A stretch of 64,000 bases of DNA from Tatumella ptyseos ATCC 33301 (GTDB taxonomy: Bacteria > Pseudomonadota > Gammaproteobacteria > Enterobacterales > Enterobacteriaceae), in NCBI RefSeq assembly GCF_000735525.1, contig NZ_JMPR01000021.1, forward strand, positions 1 to 64,000, in the 5' to 3' direction. The first letter of the stretch is position 1. Every line of letters begins with the position of its first letter. Shown here piece after piece: positions 55,953-64,000 of the stretch. The translations under genes and the position numbers were made by a program. Below the pieces are notes generated by a model that saw only the letters and a list, made by a program, of their open reading frames with translations, had not been told where the DNA came from and made no database searches.

Positions 55953-56244
55953 CTTATCGCCAGCCAGCATCCGGCGGGTGTCCTCTCTGCTTTATGCCTC
56001 CGTTTTCGCAGAAAAAAAGATCATCGCCTGCCGCTGACGGGATATCCGCTGAATTAACGAATATTCAGTCACTTACTTTAGTTTTGTAATTATTTGTTTA
56101 CACGTGGCAGGGTAAAAACCCTTTTTATACTATTGTTGTAAATAAATCAGTACACCGCGTGGATTGAAATGTTTACTGTGTATGGTAGGCTGTGGCCACG
56201 CTTACCAGAGCGAAGTGACGAGCCGTGATAACAGGATGCCAACC
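55953..56244. other. aroF upstream region
   Basis: About 290 bp without a gene. The aroF-proximal half carries the TyrR boxes listed separately and a TATACT hexamer at 56126-56131 that may be the -10 element; no good -35 is seen at standard spacing. Confidence 0.6.
56085..56177 (+). promoter_or_regulatory. TyrR boxes controlling aroF-tyrA
   Basis: Three sequences fit TGTAAA-N6-TTTACA. Box A at 56085-56102 (TGTAATTATTTGTTTACA) is strong. Box B at 56137-56154 (TGTAAATAAATCAGTACA) is moderate. Box C at 56160-56177 (TGGATTGAAATGTTTACT) is weak. Strong-plus-weak clusters are typical of tyrosine-repressed TyrR promoters. Confidence 0.7.
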
Positions 56245-57309
56245 ATGCAAAAAGATACGCTGAATAATTTACATATCACCGAAGAACGGATAATGATGAC
56301 GCCGGAACAGCTTAAAGCTCAGTATCCGCTGTCCGTTCAGTTGCAGGACCAAATAGCGCACTCCCGCCAGGTAATTTCAGATATTATCGCCGGGCGTGAT
56401 CGCCGGTTACTGGTGGTTTGCGGGCCATGCTCTATTCATGATCCTGACGCGGCGCTGGAATATGCTGAGCGTTATCAGCAGTTGGCAGAAAAGTACAGCG
56501 ATAGTCTCTATCTGGTAATGCGGGTTTATTTTGAAAAACCGCGGACGACCGTGGGCTGGAAGGGGCTGATCAATGACCCGCATATGGACGGGTCATTCGA
56601 TGTTGAGCACGGATTACAGATTGCCCGTGATCTGCTGGTGAAACTGGCGGAGAAGGGGCTGCCGCTGGCGACCGAAGCTCTGGATCCGAATTCACCACAA
56701 TATCTGGGGGATTTGTTCAGCTGGGCGGCTATCGGCGCCCGGACAACGGAATCACAGACCCACCGGGAAATGGCTTCCGGGCTTTCTCTGCCAGTCGGTT
56801 TTAAAAACGGCACCGATGGCAGCCTGAGCACGGCTATCAATGCCATGAAGGCAGCTTCTATGCCTCACCGCTTTATGGGGATCAACCAGGCCGGACAGGT
56901 GTGTTTACTGCAAACCCGGGGCAACCCCGATGGCCATGTTATTCTTCGTGGGGGTAAAACCCCGAATTACGGCCCGGAAGATGTGGCTGCCTGTGAAAAA
57001 GAGATGCAGAATGCGGGTCTCAGACCGGCATTGATGATAGATTGCAGTCATGGCAACTCCTGTAAAGACTATCGCCGTCAGTCGCTGGTGGCTGAATCAG
57101 CCATGGCCCAAATCAAAGACGGTAATCGTTCCATTATGGGTCTGATGCTGGAAAGTCATCTTTATGAAGGAAATCAGTCACCGGATCAGCCTCGTTCGGC
57201 CATGCGCTACGGTGTCTCGGTGACCGATGCCTGTATCAGCTGGGAAACTACAGAAACCCTGCTGCGCGATATTCATCAGGATATGTGTGCCGCGCTGCGG
57301 GTGTCATAA
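56245..57309 (+). CDS. aroF: 3-deoxy-7-phosphoheptulonate synthase, tyrosine-sensitive type
   Basis: The DAHP synthase isoenzyme feedback-inhibited by tyrosine; it joins phosphoenolpyruvate and erythrose-4-phosphate at the entry to aromatic synthesis. The protein has 354 residues. The start at 56245 (MQKDTLNN) matches E. coli AroF; 27 more open codons upstream are not conserved. Active-site blocks are VVCGPCSIHDPDAAL, YFEKPRTTVGWKGLINDP, GARTTESQTHREMASG and DCSHGNSCKDYRRQ. It is followed 15 bp later by tyrA in one operon. Confidence 0.97.
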   Translation: MQKDTLNNLHITEERIMMTPEQLKAQYPLSVQLQDQIAHSRQVISDIIAGRDRRLLVVCGPCSIHDPDAALEYAERYQQLAEKYSDSLYLVMRVYFEKPRTTVGWKGLINDPHMDGSFDVEHGLQIARDLLVKLAEKGLPLATEALDPNSPQYLGDLFSWAAIGARTTESQTHREMASGLSLPVGFKNGTDGSLSTAINAMKAASMPHRFMGINQAGQVCLLQTRGNPDGHVILRGGKTPNYGPEDVAACEKEMQNAGLRPALMIDCSHGNSCKDYRRQSLVAESAMAQIKDGNRSIMGLMLESHLYEGNQSPDQPRSAMRYGVSVTDACISWETTETLLRDIHQDMCAALRVS

Positions 57310-57324
57310 GAGGTGTTATAGATT

Positions 57325-58446
57325 ATGGTGGCCGAATTAACCGCGCTACGCGATAAAATTGATGAAACGGATAAAGCCTTGCTGCAATTGCTGGCCAGGC
57401 GTCTTGAACTGGTCGCTGAAGTCGGTGAAGTCAAAAGCCGTTATGGATTACCTATTTATGTGCCTGAACGTGAAGCCAGTATGCTGGAGTCGCGCAGGAA
57501 AGAAGCTGAACAGCTCGGTGTACCGCCGGATTTGATCGAGGATGTATTGCGCCGGGTGATGCGGGAATCTTATTCCAGCGAAAATGATAAAGGTTTCAAA
57601 ACACTGAACCCGGATCTGGGCCCGGTCGTCATTGTCGGTGGTGAAGGGCAGATGGGGCGTTTGTTCGGCAAGATGCTGACGCTGTCTGGCTATCAGGTCA
57701 GGACGCTGGAAAAAGATGACTGGGGCAACGCTGAACAGTTACTCAGTGATGCCGGTATGGTCGTTATCAGTGTGCCTATCCATCTGACAGAGCAGGTTAT
57801 CCAACAATTACCGCCATTGCCGGATTCCTGTATTTTGCTGGATCTGTGCTCGATTAAAAACAAACCACTGCAGGCGATGCTCGCAGCGCACCAGGGGCCG
57901 GTACTGGGGCTGCACCCGATGTTTGGCCCTGACAGTGGCAGTCTGGCGAAACAGGTTGTGGTCTGGTGTGACGGTCGTCAGCCAGAGGCTTATCAATGGT
58001 TGCTGGAACAGATTCAGGTCTGGGGAGCGCGGTTACATCGCACCAGTGCAGTTGAGCATGATCAGAATATGGCTTTTATCCAGGCACTGCGTCACTTTGC
58101 CACTTTCGCCTATGGCCTGCATCTGGCTGAAGAGAATGTCGATCTCAGCCAGTTGCTGGCGCTCTCTTCACCCATTTACCGTCTGGAACTGGCGATGGTC
58201 GGGCGTCTTTTTGCCCAGGACCCGCAGCTGTATGCGGATATCATTATGTCTTCAGAAAATAACCTGGCGCTTATCAAACGTTATTATCAGCGGTTTGGTG
58301 AGGCGATCGCGTTACTGGAGTCCGGGGATAAAGCAGAATTCATCGACAGCTTCCGCAGTATTGAACGCTGGTTCGGCGATTATGCCGGTTCATTCCTTGC
58401 AGAAAGCCGGGGGCTGTTACGCTCAGCGAATGACAGTCGCGCTTAA
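57325..58446 (+). CDS. tyrA: T-protein: chorismate mutase / prephenate dehydrogenase
   Basis: A bifunctional enzyme turning chorismate to prephenate and on to 4-hydroxyphenylpyruvate. The protein has 373 residues, as in E. coli. The AroQ-type mutase spans about 1-90 ([23 protein letters not shown]). I cite it by its ends [10 protein letters not shown] and RRLELV. The dehydrogenase follows with the NAD motif [17 protein letters not shown] near 100-116 and [12 protein letters not shown]. The catalytic histidine is in [10 protein letters not shown]. It is the second gene of aroF-tyrA and ends before a hairpin shared with pheA. Confidence 0.97.
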   Translation: MVAELTALRDKIDETDKALLQLLARRLELVAEVGEVKSRYGLPIYVPEREASMLESRRKEAEQLGVPPDLIEDVLRRVMRESYSSENDKGFKTLNPDLGPVVIVGGEGQMGRLFGKMLTLSGYQVRTLEKDDWGNAEQLLSDAGMVVISVPIHLTEQVIQQLPPLPDSCILLDLCSIKNKPLQAMLAAHQGPVLGLHPMFGPDSGSLAKQVVVWCDGRQPEAYQWLLEQIQVWGARLHRTSAVEHDQNMAFIQALRHFATFAYGLHLAEENVDLSQLLALSSPIYRLELAMVGRLFAQDPQLYADIIMSSENNLALIKRYYQRFGEAIALLESGDKAEFIDSFRSIERWFGDYAGSFLAESRGLLRSANDSRA

Positions 58447-58457
58447 CGGGCCGGAAA

Positions 58458-58481
58458 TCAGGGCACCTGAAGGTGCCCTGA
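58458..58481. terminator. Hairpin between convergent tyrA and pheA
   Basis: A perfect 10-bp stem TCAGGGCACC/GGTGCCCTGA with a TGAA tetraloop in the 39-bp gap. No U-run on either side, but the position suits bidirectional termination. Confidence 0.7.
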
Positions 58482-58485
58482 GCCA

Positions 58486-59646
58486 TCAGTCGACGGAGAC
58501 CGGAATGACGTTATCTCCCGGATAACAGCCAAGAACTTTAACGAAACGGGTCAGAGCCGTCAGCTCTTCCAGAGACTGTTGCATTTCTTCTGAATGCACA
58601 TTGGCCTGAATATCCAGATAGAACATCTCTTCCCAGGGATTTCCGTTGATCGGACGGGATTCCAGTTTGGTCATCACCAGACCATATTTCCTTAGCACCA
58701 TCAATGCATCGACCAGCGCCCCGGATTGCTGGCCTGTGGCCATCAGTAAGGTGGTTTTGGCCGGAACCTGTGCTGAGACTTTCACCGGCTTACGGGCCAG
58801 GATAATAAAGCGGGTCATATTTTGTTGCTGATTCGCCAGATTACGTTCCAGTACCTGCAGATTATACAGGTTACCGCCGGCTTCACTGCCGAGAGCTACG
58901 GCCTGGCTGTCCTGCAATTCTGCCACTTTTTCCATGGCGGCCGCGGTGCTTTCGGTATATTTAATCTTCCAGTGCGGATACCGGGCCAGAAAGTGGCTGC
59001 ATTGCTGGAAAGGCTGCGGGTGGCTGTAAACGGTGGTGATATTATCCAGGCAGGTGTCGGCGGGGACCAGAATACAGTGGTCAATCGGTAGTGTGAGCTC
59101 TCCGACAATATGCAGGCTGGTATGCTGCAACAGGTCATAGACATCGTTTATGGAACCGGAACTGGTATTTTCCAGGGGTAATACAGCATAGTCAGCCAGC
59201 CCGGTTTCGACCTGTTGCAAAATATCCGGGAATTTACTGCAACCGACTTCGGTCATATGAGAAAAGTGACGGGAGGCATACTGACGGGCTGCCAGGTGCG
59301 AGTATGAGCCCTTAGGTCCGAGGAAGGCGACCCGGGCACTGTTTTCCTGTGCCTGATTCAGAGCTTTCTGCAGCAGAGCCTGTTGGGTCAGTACCGACTC
59401 TTCAATGATCAGTTGGAAAATACGGGTGATGTACTGGCTGTCTAATGACTGGCTACGTCCCTTTTCAATCAGTGTTTCCAGTAGCTGCTTCTCCCTTTCG
59501 ATATCACGGATAGGGCGGTGGGTAGTCATTTTGAATTTCCCTACCGCGACAGCCACCTCCTGACGCTCTGCCAGTAAAGACAGAAGCTGTTCATCCAGGC
59601 GGGTGATCCTTTCCCGTAAATGCTCTAAAGAAGGCTCTGCGCTCAT
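58486..59646 (-). CDS. pheA: P-protein: chorismate mutase / prephenate dehydratase
   Basis: Makes phenylpyruvate from chorismate via prephenate and is inhibited by phenylalanine. The protein has 386 residues, exactly the E. coli length, when started at 59646 ([14 protein letters not shown]). Mutase about 1-95; dehydratase about 100-285 with [18 protein letters not shown] and [21 protein letters not shown] regulatory domain at the end with [16 protein letters not shown] and the allosteric [17 protein letters not shown]. Expression is governed by the pheL leader and attenuator immediately upstream. Confidence 0.97.
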   Translation of the reverse strand: MSAEPSLEHLRERITRLDEQLLSLLAERQEVAVAVGKFKMTTHRPIRDIEREKQLLETLIEKGRSQSLDSQYITRIFQLIIEESVLTQQALLQKALNQAQENSARVAFLGPKGSYSHLAARQYASRHFSHMTEVGCSKFPDILQQVETGLADYAVLPLENTSSGSINDVYDLLQHTSLHIVGELTLPIDHCILVPADTCLDNITTVYSHPQPFQQCSHFLARYPHWKIKYTESTAAAMEKVAELQDSQAVALGSEAGGNLYNLQVLERNLANQQQNMTRFIILARKPVKVSAQVPAKTTLLMATGQQSGALVDALMVLRKYGLVMTKLESRPINGNPWEEMFYLDIQANVHSEEMQQSLEELTALTRFVKVLGCYPGDNVIPVSVD

Positions 59647-59683
59647 TTTTGTCACCTGTATTCCTGTTATTTTTATACCCAAT

Positions 59684-59710
59684 AAAAAAGCCCCCCTTAC
59701 GGGAGGCTTT
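59684..59710 (-). terminator. phe attenuator (terminator hairpin)
   Basis: On the minus strand AAAGCCTCCC-GTAA-GGGGGGCTTT forms a 10-bp stem (one G-T pair) followed by a T-run, 38 bp before the pheA ATG. Two alternative pairings are visible. CTTCTCATTC in the Phe-codon run (59776-59785) complements GAATGAGAAG (59720-59729) perfectly. CGGGAG (59750-59755) complements CTCCCG of the terminator arm (59700-59705). Confidence 0.9.
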
Positions 59711-59733
59711 GCTGTTTGTCTTCTCATTCATTC

Positions 59734-59805
59734 TTATACGACAACATCTCTCCCGGAAGAAGGCATGCTAAAAAAGAATGAGAAGAAAAACACGAGGGGT
59801 TGCAT
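59734..59805 (-). CDS. pheL: Phe leader peptide
   Basis: A 23-codon leader whose residues 6-12 read FFFSFFF: six phenylalanine codons that sense charged tRNA-Phe. It is longer than the 15-residue E. coli leader and continues with SMPSSGRDVVV before TAA. When phenylalanine is scarce, ribosomes stall on the Phe run, break the 59776-59785 pairing and let the antiterminator form. The Phe codons lie exactly over segment 1 of the hairpin system, which supports the start at 59805, although the ribosome-binding site is weak. Confidence 0.85.
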   Translation of the reverse strand: MQPLVFFFSFFFSMPSSGRDVVV

Positions 59806-59864
59806 AGCAGGTTGTCCCTGAAAGATGTTTCCCGAGATTAACTTTTGCGCCAGGGCACGTCAAC

Positions 59865-59889
59865 TAAAAACGCGCCCTGCGGGCGCGTT
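59865..59889 (-). terminator. Terminator of raiA
   Basis: On the minus strand an 8-bp stem ACGCGCCC/GGGCGCGT with a 3-nt loop is followed by TTTTAG, 15 bp after the raiA stop. Confidence 0.85.
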
Positions 59890-59903
59890 CGTGGGATCTC
59901 AGG

Positions 59904-60236
59904 TTATTCTGTTTCAGCAGGGATAATATCTTTTACGCTGGCTGAGGCACGTCTTGCCTCACCTTTATGCTGAACCTTATTCAGCTGGCGTTCAAGTTTA
60001 CTGAGCAGGTCATTAATAGCGGCATACATATCAGCGTGTCTGCCGGTCGCGACCAGCGGGCCATTCGGTGTATTTATGGTCGCATCGGCGACAAATTCTT
60101 TTGGCTCTTTCGACAGCACAATATGAGGATTAATTAGCTGGGTTTGCCACTTTTCCAGTTTGGTCAGACGGTCTTCAACATGGTTGCGGATAGCGTCGGT
60201 AATTTCCATTTGTTTACTGGTGATGTTCATAATCAT
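59904..60236 (-). CDS. raiA: Ribosome-associated inhibitor A (short hibernation factor)
   Basis: RaiA (YfiA, pY) binds the 30S decoding centre and silences ribosomes in stationary phase or cold. The protein has 110 residues (E. coli 113). The beta-alpha-beta pattern is clear: [22 protein letters not shown], cited here by its ends [11 protein letters not shown] and HVEDRL; then [38 protein letters not shown] and [15 protein letters not shown]. The start at 60236 follows AGAGGTAAG; upstream frame is open for 12 codons. A consensus CRP site lies 64 bp upstream. Confidence 0.95.
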   Translation of the reverse strand: MIMNITSKQMEITDAIRNHVEDRLTKLEKWQTQLINPHIVLSKEPKEFVADATINTPNGPLVATGRHADMYAAINDLLSKLERQLNKVQHKGEARRASASVKDIIPAETE

Positions 60237-60554
60237 CGCACTTACCTCTCTGTTGTTACCATCGTGTGACATTCAGATTAACGGCTTCAGTTAAGAATAA
60301 TGTGATCTGGATCACAAAATAAAGCCACTTTTTGCTAATTAGTAAAATTCCTAATCAGTACCGCAAAAAGCAAAGATAATGATTGAACCCGTGAATATTA
60401 CCCGCCATTATTGACCGGATAAGCAGATGATGGCCGTCATGTTTTCCGTGACTTCTATAGACCCGCGACGGGGCATTAAGTGCTTTCTCCCGGGGTTGTG
60501 GTAGCACAAGTCAACAGGATGGGAATGACGTAAAGGCTTAGCAGGAAGGGGACT
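60237..60554. other. Intergenic region raiA-DUF6404
   Basis: 318 bp between divergent genes. Next to raiA it contains the CRP site (60298-60319). The remainder shows no gene and no clear structured element. Confidence 0.6.
60298..60319. promoter_or_regulatory. CRP-binding site upstream of raiA
   Basis: TAATGTGATCTGGATCACAAAA contains a perfect TGTGA-N6-TCACA, with further matches to the 22-bp CRP consensus. It suggests cAMP-CRP control of raiA, in line with its stationary-phase expression. Confidence 0.8.
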
Positions 60555-60905
60555 ATGGTGTCGTTTGACGAAAGAAAAAAAACAGCCATTCGGATTTTAG
60601 AAGAAAAAAAGATATGGCAACCTAATCGTACGCCGCTTCTGATGAAGTGCTTATGGCATATGGGTGTGCGGATCCCCCCTTTCCCGGTCGCGCCATTCTG
60701 GCTAATCGCCCTGGTCACAGCGCTGGGATTTGGTTTGTCATGGGGAGTGTTCATGTGGTTTTTCGCATGGCAAAAAGAAGGTTACACGATAACCGCGGCC
60801 TTAATCGCGAGTAGTGTGGCGGGTCTCTTGTTCGGCTTAATGGCGGCAGGTTCGCACCTGTACCGCAGGAAGGCCCAACAACTGCCGGAATGGAAAAGTC
60901 TTTAA
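60555..60905 (+). CDS. DUF6404 family small membrane protein
   Basis: A 116-residue protein with a charged N-terminus (FDERKKTAIRILEEKKIWQP) and two transmembrane helices at about 48-68 (FWLIALVTALGFGLSWGVFM) and 77-97 (TITAALIASSVAGLLFGLMA). The layout and the segment LLMKCLWHMGVRIPPFP resemble small uncharacterised proteins grouped as DUF6404. AGGAAGGGG gives a strong ribosome-binding site. Function unknown. It is absent from the E. coli raiA-bamD interval. Confidence 0.7.
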   Translation: MVSFDERKKTAIRILEEKKIWQPNRTPLLMKCLWHMGVRIPPFPVAPFWLIALVTALGFGLSWGVFMWFFAWQKEGYTITAALIASSVAGLLFGLMAAGSHLYRRKAQQLPEWKSL

Positions 60906-61062
60906 CACCCGAAGCACAGGTATTCTGCTATCACCTGATGTGAATAAAAAATTCAGCGACTGAGACCGTCAGGGGAAGAGGTACTGCAACGGCCCGACGG
61001 ATGTATTCATCATCCCGCTTATGCGAACCTTTTGCAGACTAAGACACCAGAAACGGGTTTAC

Positions 61063-61092
61063 AAAAAAAGCAGCCGGCATGGGCTGCTTTTC
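61063..61092 (-). terminator. Terminator of bamD
   Basis: On the minus strand AAAAGCAGCC/GGCTGCTTTT surrounds a short loop and is followed by TTTT. About 30 bp after the bamD stop. Confidence 0.85.
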
Positions 61093-61121
61093 TCTTTATA
61101 CCCGCGGAAAGGTTCCCTGAA

Positions 61122-61856
61122 TCAACGCTTCTGGTTATCCGCAATGATTTTGGCCACTTTATCGGCCTCGGTGTTGAGTTGCATCTGGCGGTAAGCATTT
61201 TCCATCAGCGGAAGTGCCTGGCGGGTCGCCTCAGTATCTGCATAGTTTGTCAGCATGTCCTGTGCCCGGTTAACAACCGCGACATAAGCCCCTCTTTTGG
61301 TATAGTATTGCACCACAGAAAGTTCATGTTTAGCCAGACGGTCTTTTAAAGCCACCAAACGCAGTCTGGCATCAGCGGCGTACTGACTGTTCGGGTAGCT
61401 CTGCAGCAGTTGAGAGAAATCGGTAAATGCCTGACGGGCATAGGCCGGGTCTCTGTCAGAGCGATCGATACCGAAGAAGTGTTGCACTGCTGACTCATCC
61501 ATCGCCATGTCGGTCAGACCCTTCATATACATGACATAGTCAATATTAGGATGTGTCGGGTTCAGTCGCATAAAACGGAGAATGGTGGCCTGGGCCATCG
61601 GCATATCTCCGTTTTTATAGTAGGCATAGATCAGATCAAGCTGCACCTGCTGAGAATACGGACCAAACGGGTAACGATTATCCAGTGCTTCTAACTGAGT
61701 AATGGCAGCCCTGAAGTTCCCGTCCTGCAGTTTTTGCTGGGCGGTTGCATAGATCACCGAAGGCGGGTTGTCCGGGACAATGTCTTTAGAGCCGGAGCAA
61801 CCTACCAGTGCCAGGCCCAGAGTGGCAACGGCCACCAGATGTTTCATACGCGTCAT
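61122..61856 (-). CDS. bamD: Outer membrane assembly lipoprotein BamD
   Basis: An essential subunit of the BAM complex that folds outer-membrane proteins. The protein has 244 residues (E. coli 245). The lipoprotein signal ends in the lipobox LVGC at about 17-20, so Cys20 is the lipidated first residue; Ser follows, directing it to the outer membrane. Five TPR-like repeats follow, with [54 protein letters not shown] and [14 protein letters not shown]. It is divergent from rluD. Confidence 0.96.
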   Translation of the reverse strand: MTRMKHLVAVATLGLALVGCSGSKDIVPDNPPSVIYATAQQKLQDGNFRAAITQLEALDNRYPFGPYSQQVQLDLIYAYYKNGDMPMAQATILRFMRLNPTHPNIDYVMYMKGLTDMAMDESAVQHFFGIDRSDRDPAYARQAFTDFSQLLQSYPNSQYAADARLRLVALKDRLAKHELSVVQYYTKRGAYVAVVNRAQDMLTNYADTEATRQALPLMENAYRQMQLNTEADKVAKIIADNQKR

Positions 61857-61984
61857 GACGAAATGATTATCCTCAAAGGTTTAGCGGAGGCTTTCTGTGA
61901 AGCGTCCATTGATGATCAGCTAAGATAGCACATTATAGTAAACGGCTTTGCCGTGAAAACCCAACGTTAACGAAAGAAGCTTAT

Positions 61985-62965
61985 ATGGCACAACAAGTAC
62001 AACTCACCGCGACAGTCTCCGAAGCGCAACTTGGACAACGCTTAGATCAGTCTTTAGCGGAATTGTTCCCTGATTATTCACGTTCACGCATAAAAGAGTG
62101 GATTTTACAGGGCCGGGTCACCCTGAATGGTATCCCGACCACCGTTCCTAAGGAAAAAGTCCTCGGTGGTGAACGGATCACTATTGATGCCGAAATAGAA
62201 GAGGAACTTCGCTGGGAACCTCAGGATATCGCGCTCGATATCGTGTACGAGGACGATGACATTCTGGTTATCAATAAGCCGCGCGGGTTCGTCGTTCATC
62301 CCGGAGCCGGTAATCCCGATGGTACGGTATTAAACGCATTATTACATTATTATCCTGCCATTGCGGATGTTCCGCGGGCGGGTATCGTGCATCGTCTGGA
62401 TAAAGATACCACCGGACTGATGGTCGTTGCCAAGACTGTACCGGCGCAAACTCATCTCGTTGACTCTTTACAACGACGTGAAATTACCCGTGAATATGAG
62501 GCGGTTGCCATTGGTACGATGACGGCCGGGGGCTTTGTTGATGAGCCTATCTCTCGTCACCCTACCAAACGTACCCATATGAGCGTGCATCCGATGGGGA
62601 AACCGGCGGTTACCCACTACCGTATTATGGAACATTTCCGTGCCCATACCCGGTTACGCTTGCGCCTGGAAACCGGCCGTACTCACCAGATCCGTGTACA
62701 TATGTCTCATCTCAGTCACCCGCTGGTCGGGGATCAGCTGTATGGGGGACGTCCACGCCCGCCTAAGAATGCGTCAGAGGAATTTATCTCGGTTCTGAGA
62801 GGGTTTGACCGGCAGGCACTCCATGCCACAATGTTACGTCTCTACCATCCGATCACCGGTATAGAAATGGAATGGCATGCGGCACTGCCGCAGGATATGG
62901 TCGAATTAATCGATGCACTGAAAGCAGACACGGAATTACATAAAGACGACATGGACTGGTTATGA
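61985..62965 (+). CDS. rluD: 23S rRNA pseudouridine synthase D
   Basis: Makes pseudouridines 1911, 1915 and 1917 in helix 69 of 23S rRNA, important for ribosome assembly. The protein has 326 residues (E. coli 326). An N-terminal S4 domain (GQRLDQSLAELFPDYSRSRI) precedes the RluA-type core. The catalytic aspartate lies in GIVHRLDKDTTGLMVVAKT (HRLDKDTTG). TGRTHQIRVHMSHLSHPLVGD is the conserved motif III, cited by TGRTHQIRVHM. The stop overlaps the pgeF start (TTATGAG). Confidence 0.97.
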   Translation: MAQQVQLTATVSEAQLGQRLDQSLAELFPDYSRSRIKEWILQGRVTLNGIPTTVPKEKVLGGERITIDAEIEEELRWEPQDIALDIVYEDDDILVINKPRGFVVHPGAGNPDGTVLNALLHYYPAIADVPRAGIVHRLDKDTTGLMVVAKTVPAQTHLVDSLQRREITREYEAVAIGTMTAGGFVDEPISRHPTKRTHMSVHPMGKPAVTHYRIMEHFRAHTRLRLRLETGRTHQIRVHMSHLSHPLVGDQLYGGRPRPPKNASEEFISVLRGFDRQALHATMLRLYHPITGIEMEWHAALPQDMVELIDALKADTELHKDDMDWL

Positions 62966-63693
62966 GTTCACTGATTATTCCGGAGTGGCCGGCACCGGCG
63001 AACGTCAGAGCCTGCTCGACAACCCGAATCGGGGGAGTCAGTCAGCAGCCTTACGATAGCCTGAACCTGGGGGCCCATGTTGCAGATGACCCTGTGCATG
63101 TCCTCAAAAATCGCCACCTTCTGTGTGATATTGCCGGCTTACCGGCGATGCCGCTCTGGCTTAATCAGGTTCACGGAACCCATGTTGTGACCTTGCCGCA
63201 TACCGGTGATTGTGTTCCGCAGGCCGATGCCTGTTATACCCGGGCAGAAGGCCAGGTTTGCGCAGTGATGACGGCAGACTGCCTGCCGGTTATTTTCTGC
63301 TCAAAAGACGGGCGGGAAGTTGCAGCTGCCCATGCCGGCTGGCGGGGGTTATGTGCCGGTGTTCTTGAAAGCACGCTGGCAACGTTCCGGCGCCCGCCGG
63401 AAGATATCCTGGTATGGCTGGGACCGGCCATCGGCCCGCAGGCGTTTGAGGTTGGCCCGGAAGTGCGCGAGGCGTTTATTGCCCACGACCCCGCAGCCGC
63501 AGAAGCCTTTATCCCTTACCAGCATAAGTATCTCGCGGATCTCTGGACATTATCCAGGCAGCGTCTTTCCCGCGCGGGTGTCACGGCTGTCTATGGTGGC
63601 GGTCGCTGTACCTATTCTGAAAGCGGGTCTTTTTTCTCCTACCGGCGGGAGCGCGTGACCGGACGTATGGCAACTTTGGTGTGGCTGGTATAA
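62962..63693 (+). CDS. pgeF: Purine nucleoside phosphorylase / peptidoglycan editing factor (YfiH)
   Basis: A multicopper-oxidase-like fold protein of the DUF152 (LACC1/YfiH) family, 243 residues as in E. coli. It is linked to purine nucleoside turnover and to removing mis-incorporated residues from peptidoglycan precursors. Metal and active-site residues are visible: NQVHGTHVV (His), TADCLPVIFC (Cys) and AAHAGWRGLCAGVLE (His), with RCTYSESGSFFSYRRE at the end. It is translationally coupled to rluD and upstream of clpB as in E. coli. Confidence 0.95.
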   Translation: MSSLIIPEWPAPANVRACSTTRIGGVSQQPYDSLNLGAHVADDPVHVLKNRHLLCDIAGLPAMPLWLNQVHGTHVVTLPHTGDCVPQADACYTRAEGQVCAVMTADCLPVIFCSKDGREVAAAHAGWRGLCAGVLESTLATFRRPPEDILVWLGPAIGPQAFEVGPEVREAFIAHDPAAAEAFIPYQHKYLADLWTLSRQRLSRAGVTAVYGGGRCTYSESGSFFSYRRERVTGRMATLVWLV

Positions 63694-63750
63694 TCTTAGC
63701 CACTGGACGATCCTGTATGTGTAATTTTTCTCTGTTTTCCGGGTGATAAA

Positions 63751-63781
63751 ACTTGAATATTTGAGGGATTGACCTCATTTA
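63751..63781 (+). promoter_or_regulatory. Sigma-32 heat-shock promoter of clpB
   Basis: CTTGAA (63752-63757) and CCTCATTTA (63773-63781) are separated by 15 bp, matching the RpoH consensus (CTTGAA, then CCCCATNT). 37 bp before the clpB ATG. Confidence 0.82.
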
Positions 63782-63818
63782 ATCTCCTGTAGCATTTTGA
63801 CCTTTAACAGGAGGAATT

Positions 63819-64000
63819 ATGCGTCTGGATCGTCTAACCAATAAATTCCAACAAGCGCTGGCTGACGCTCAGTCACTGGCACTCGGCAACGACAACCAAT
63901 TTATCGAACCTCTTCATCTGATGAGTGCTCTGCTGACTCAGGAAGGGGGATCGCTGACTCCTTTACTTTCTTCCGCCGGGCTCGATGTGGCAGCTCTCCG
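63819..64000 (+). CDS. clpB: Chaperone ClpB, 5' part (runs off the window)
   Basis: The first 60 residues of the AAA+ disaggregase, which works with DnaK/DnaJ to rescue aggregated proteins. [20 protein letters not shown] opens the Clp-N domain; [17 protein letters not shown] is the conserved repeat. An excellent AGGAGG is 6 nt before the ATG. The gene continues past position 64000; full-length ClpB is about 857 residues. Confidence 0.97.
   Translation, partial: MRLDRLTNKFQQALADAQSLALGNDNQFIEPLHLMSALLTQEGGSLTPLLSSAGLDVAAL

Noticed and set aside
56164-56244. 27-residue N-terminal extension of AroF
   Set aside because: Not conserved in the family, overlaps a TyrR-like box, and a normal start with correct alignment exists at 56245.

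Overview
The window is chromosomal DNA of an enterobacterium. Nearly every gene has a recognisable E. coli-type counterpart, and several E. coli gene strings are intact: pssA-patZ-tapT-trxC-yfiF, emrRAB, proVWX, gmhA-yafJ-yafK-dinB, pepD-gpt-frsA-crl-phoE-proBA and aroF-tyrA-pheA-raiA-bamD-rluD-pgeF-clpB. The methionine-salvage and hpx purine genes are absent from E. coli K-12 but known in Klebsiella-like and Erwinia-like relatives. I favour Erwiniaceae or a near neighbour, but cannot fix the genus by eye. No rRNA, tRNA, insertion sequence, prophage or CRISPR array was seen.

Layout. 1-8.6 kb: 2-oxoglutarate permease KgtP, phosphatidylserine synthase, lysine acetyltransferase PatZ, tRNA modification enzyme TapT, thioredoxin 2 and a SPOUT methyltransferase. 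8.6-18.3 kb: the EmrRAB drug efflux set, the ProVWX (ProU) osmoprotectant importer, a 1.1-kb gene-free gap where E. coli has nrdHIEF, then YgaM-like, YgaC and SpeG. 18.4-30.4 kb: a purine/allantoin catabolic island made of puuE, hpxZYXW, the RpiR-type regulator hpxU, a four-gene ABC importer, ureidoglycine transaminase hpxJ, allantoate amidohydrolase hpxK, hpxQ and hpxT. 30.4-36.2 kb: methionine salvage (omega-amidase, mtnE-like aminotransferase, mtnC, mtnD, mtnA, mtnK) without mtnB. 36.5-50.7 kb: gmhA to proA, with a two-gene ribose-type ABC transporter inserted between dinB and pepD. 51-56 kb: two tandem RcnB-family genes and a small island (isochorismatase-like hydrolase, LysR regulator, aminotransferase, orphan solute-binding protein). 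56-64 kb: aromatic amino acid genes aroF, tyrA and pheA with a phe leader/attenuator, then raiA, bamD, rluD, pgeF and the start of clpB.

How the genes work together. The hpx island can take 5-hydroxyisourate through OHCU and allantoin (HpxT, HpxQ), allantoate (PuuE), ureidoglycine (HpxK) and oxalurate (HpxJ) towards oxamate and oxalate (HpxW), releasing ammonia. The sequence shows three sigma-54 (-24/-12) promoters, one for each transcription unit (puuE, hpxWXYZ, hpxFGHIJKQT). The last has two NtrC-like enhancer sites about 31 bp apart at roughly -136 and -105, a glnA-like arrangement. The island therefore looks like a nitrogen-starvation regulon with HpxU as local repressor.

The methionine genes carry MetJ-box arrays between mtnE and mtnC and between mtnA and mtnK. 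A third array lies in front of the ribose-type ABC transporter about 7 kb away, which suggests that this transporter handles methylthioribose.

Other regulatory sites visible: a LexA box (dinB), a PhoB box (phoE), TyrR boxes (aroF), a CRP site (raiA), a sigma-32 promoter (clpB) and the pheL attenuator. All functional assignments come from reading protein and DNA motifs; no database search was run.
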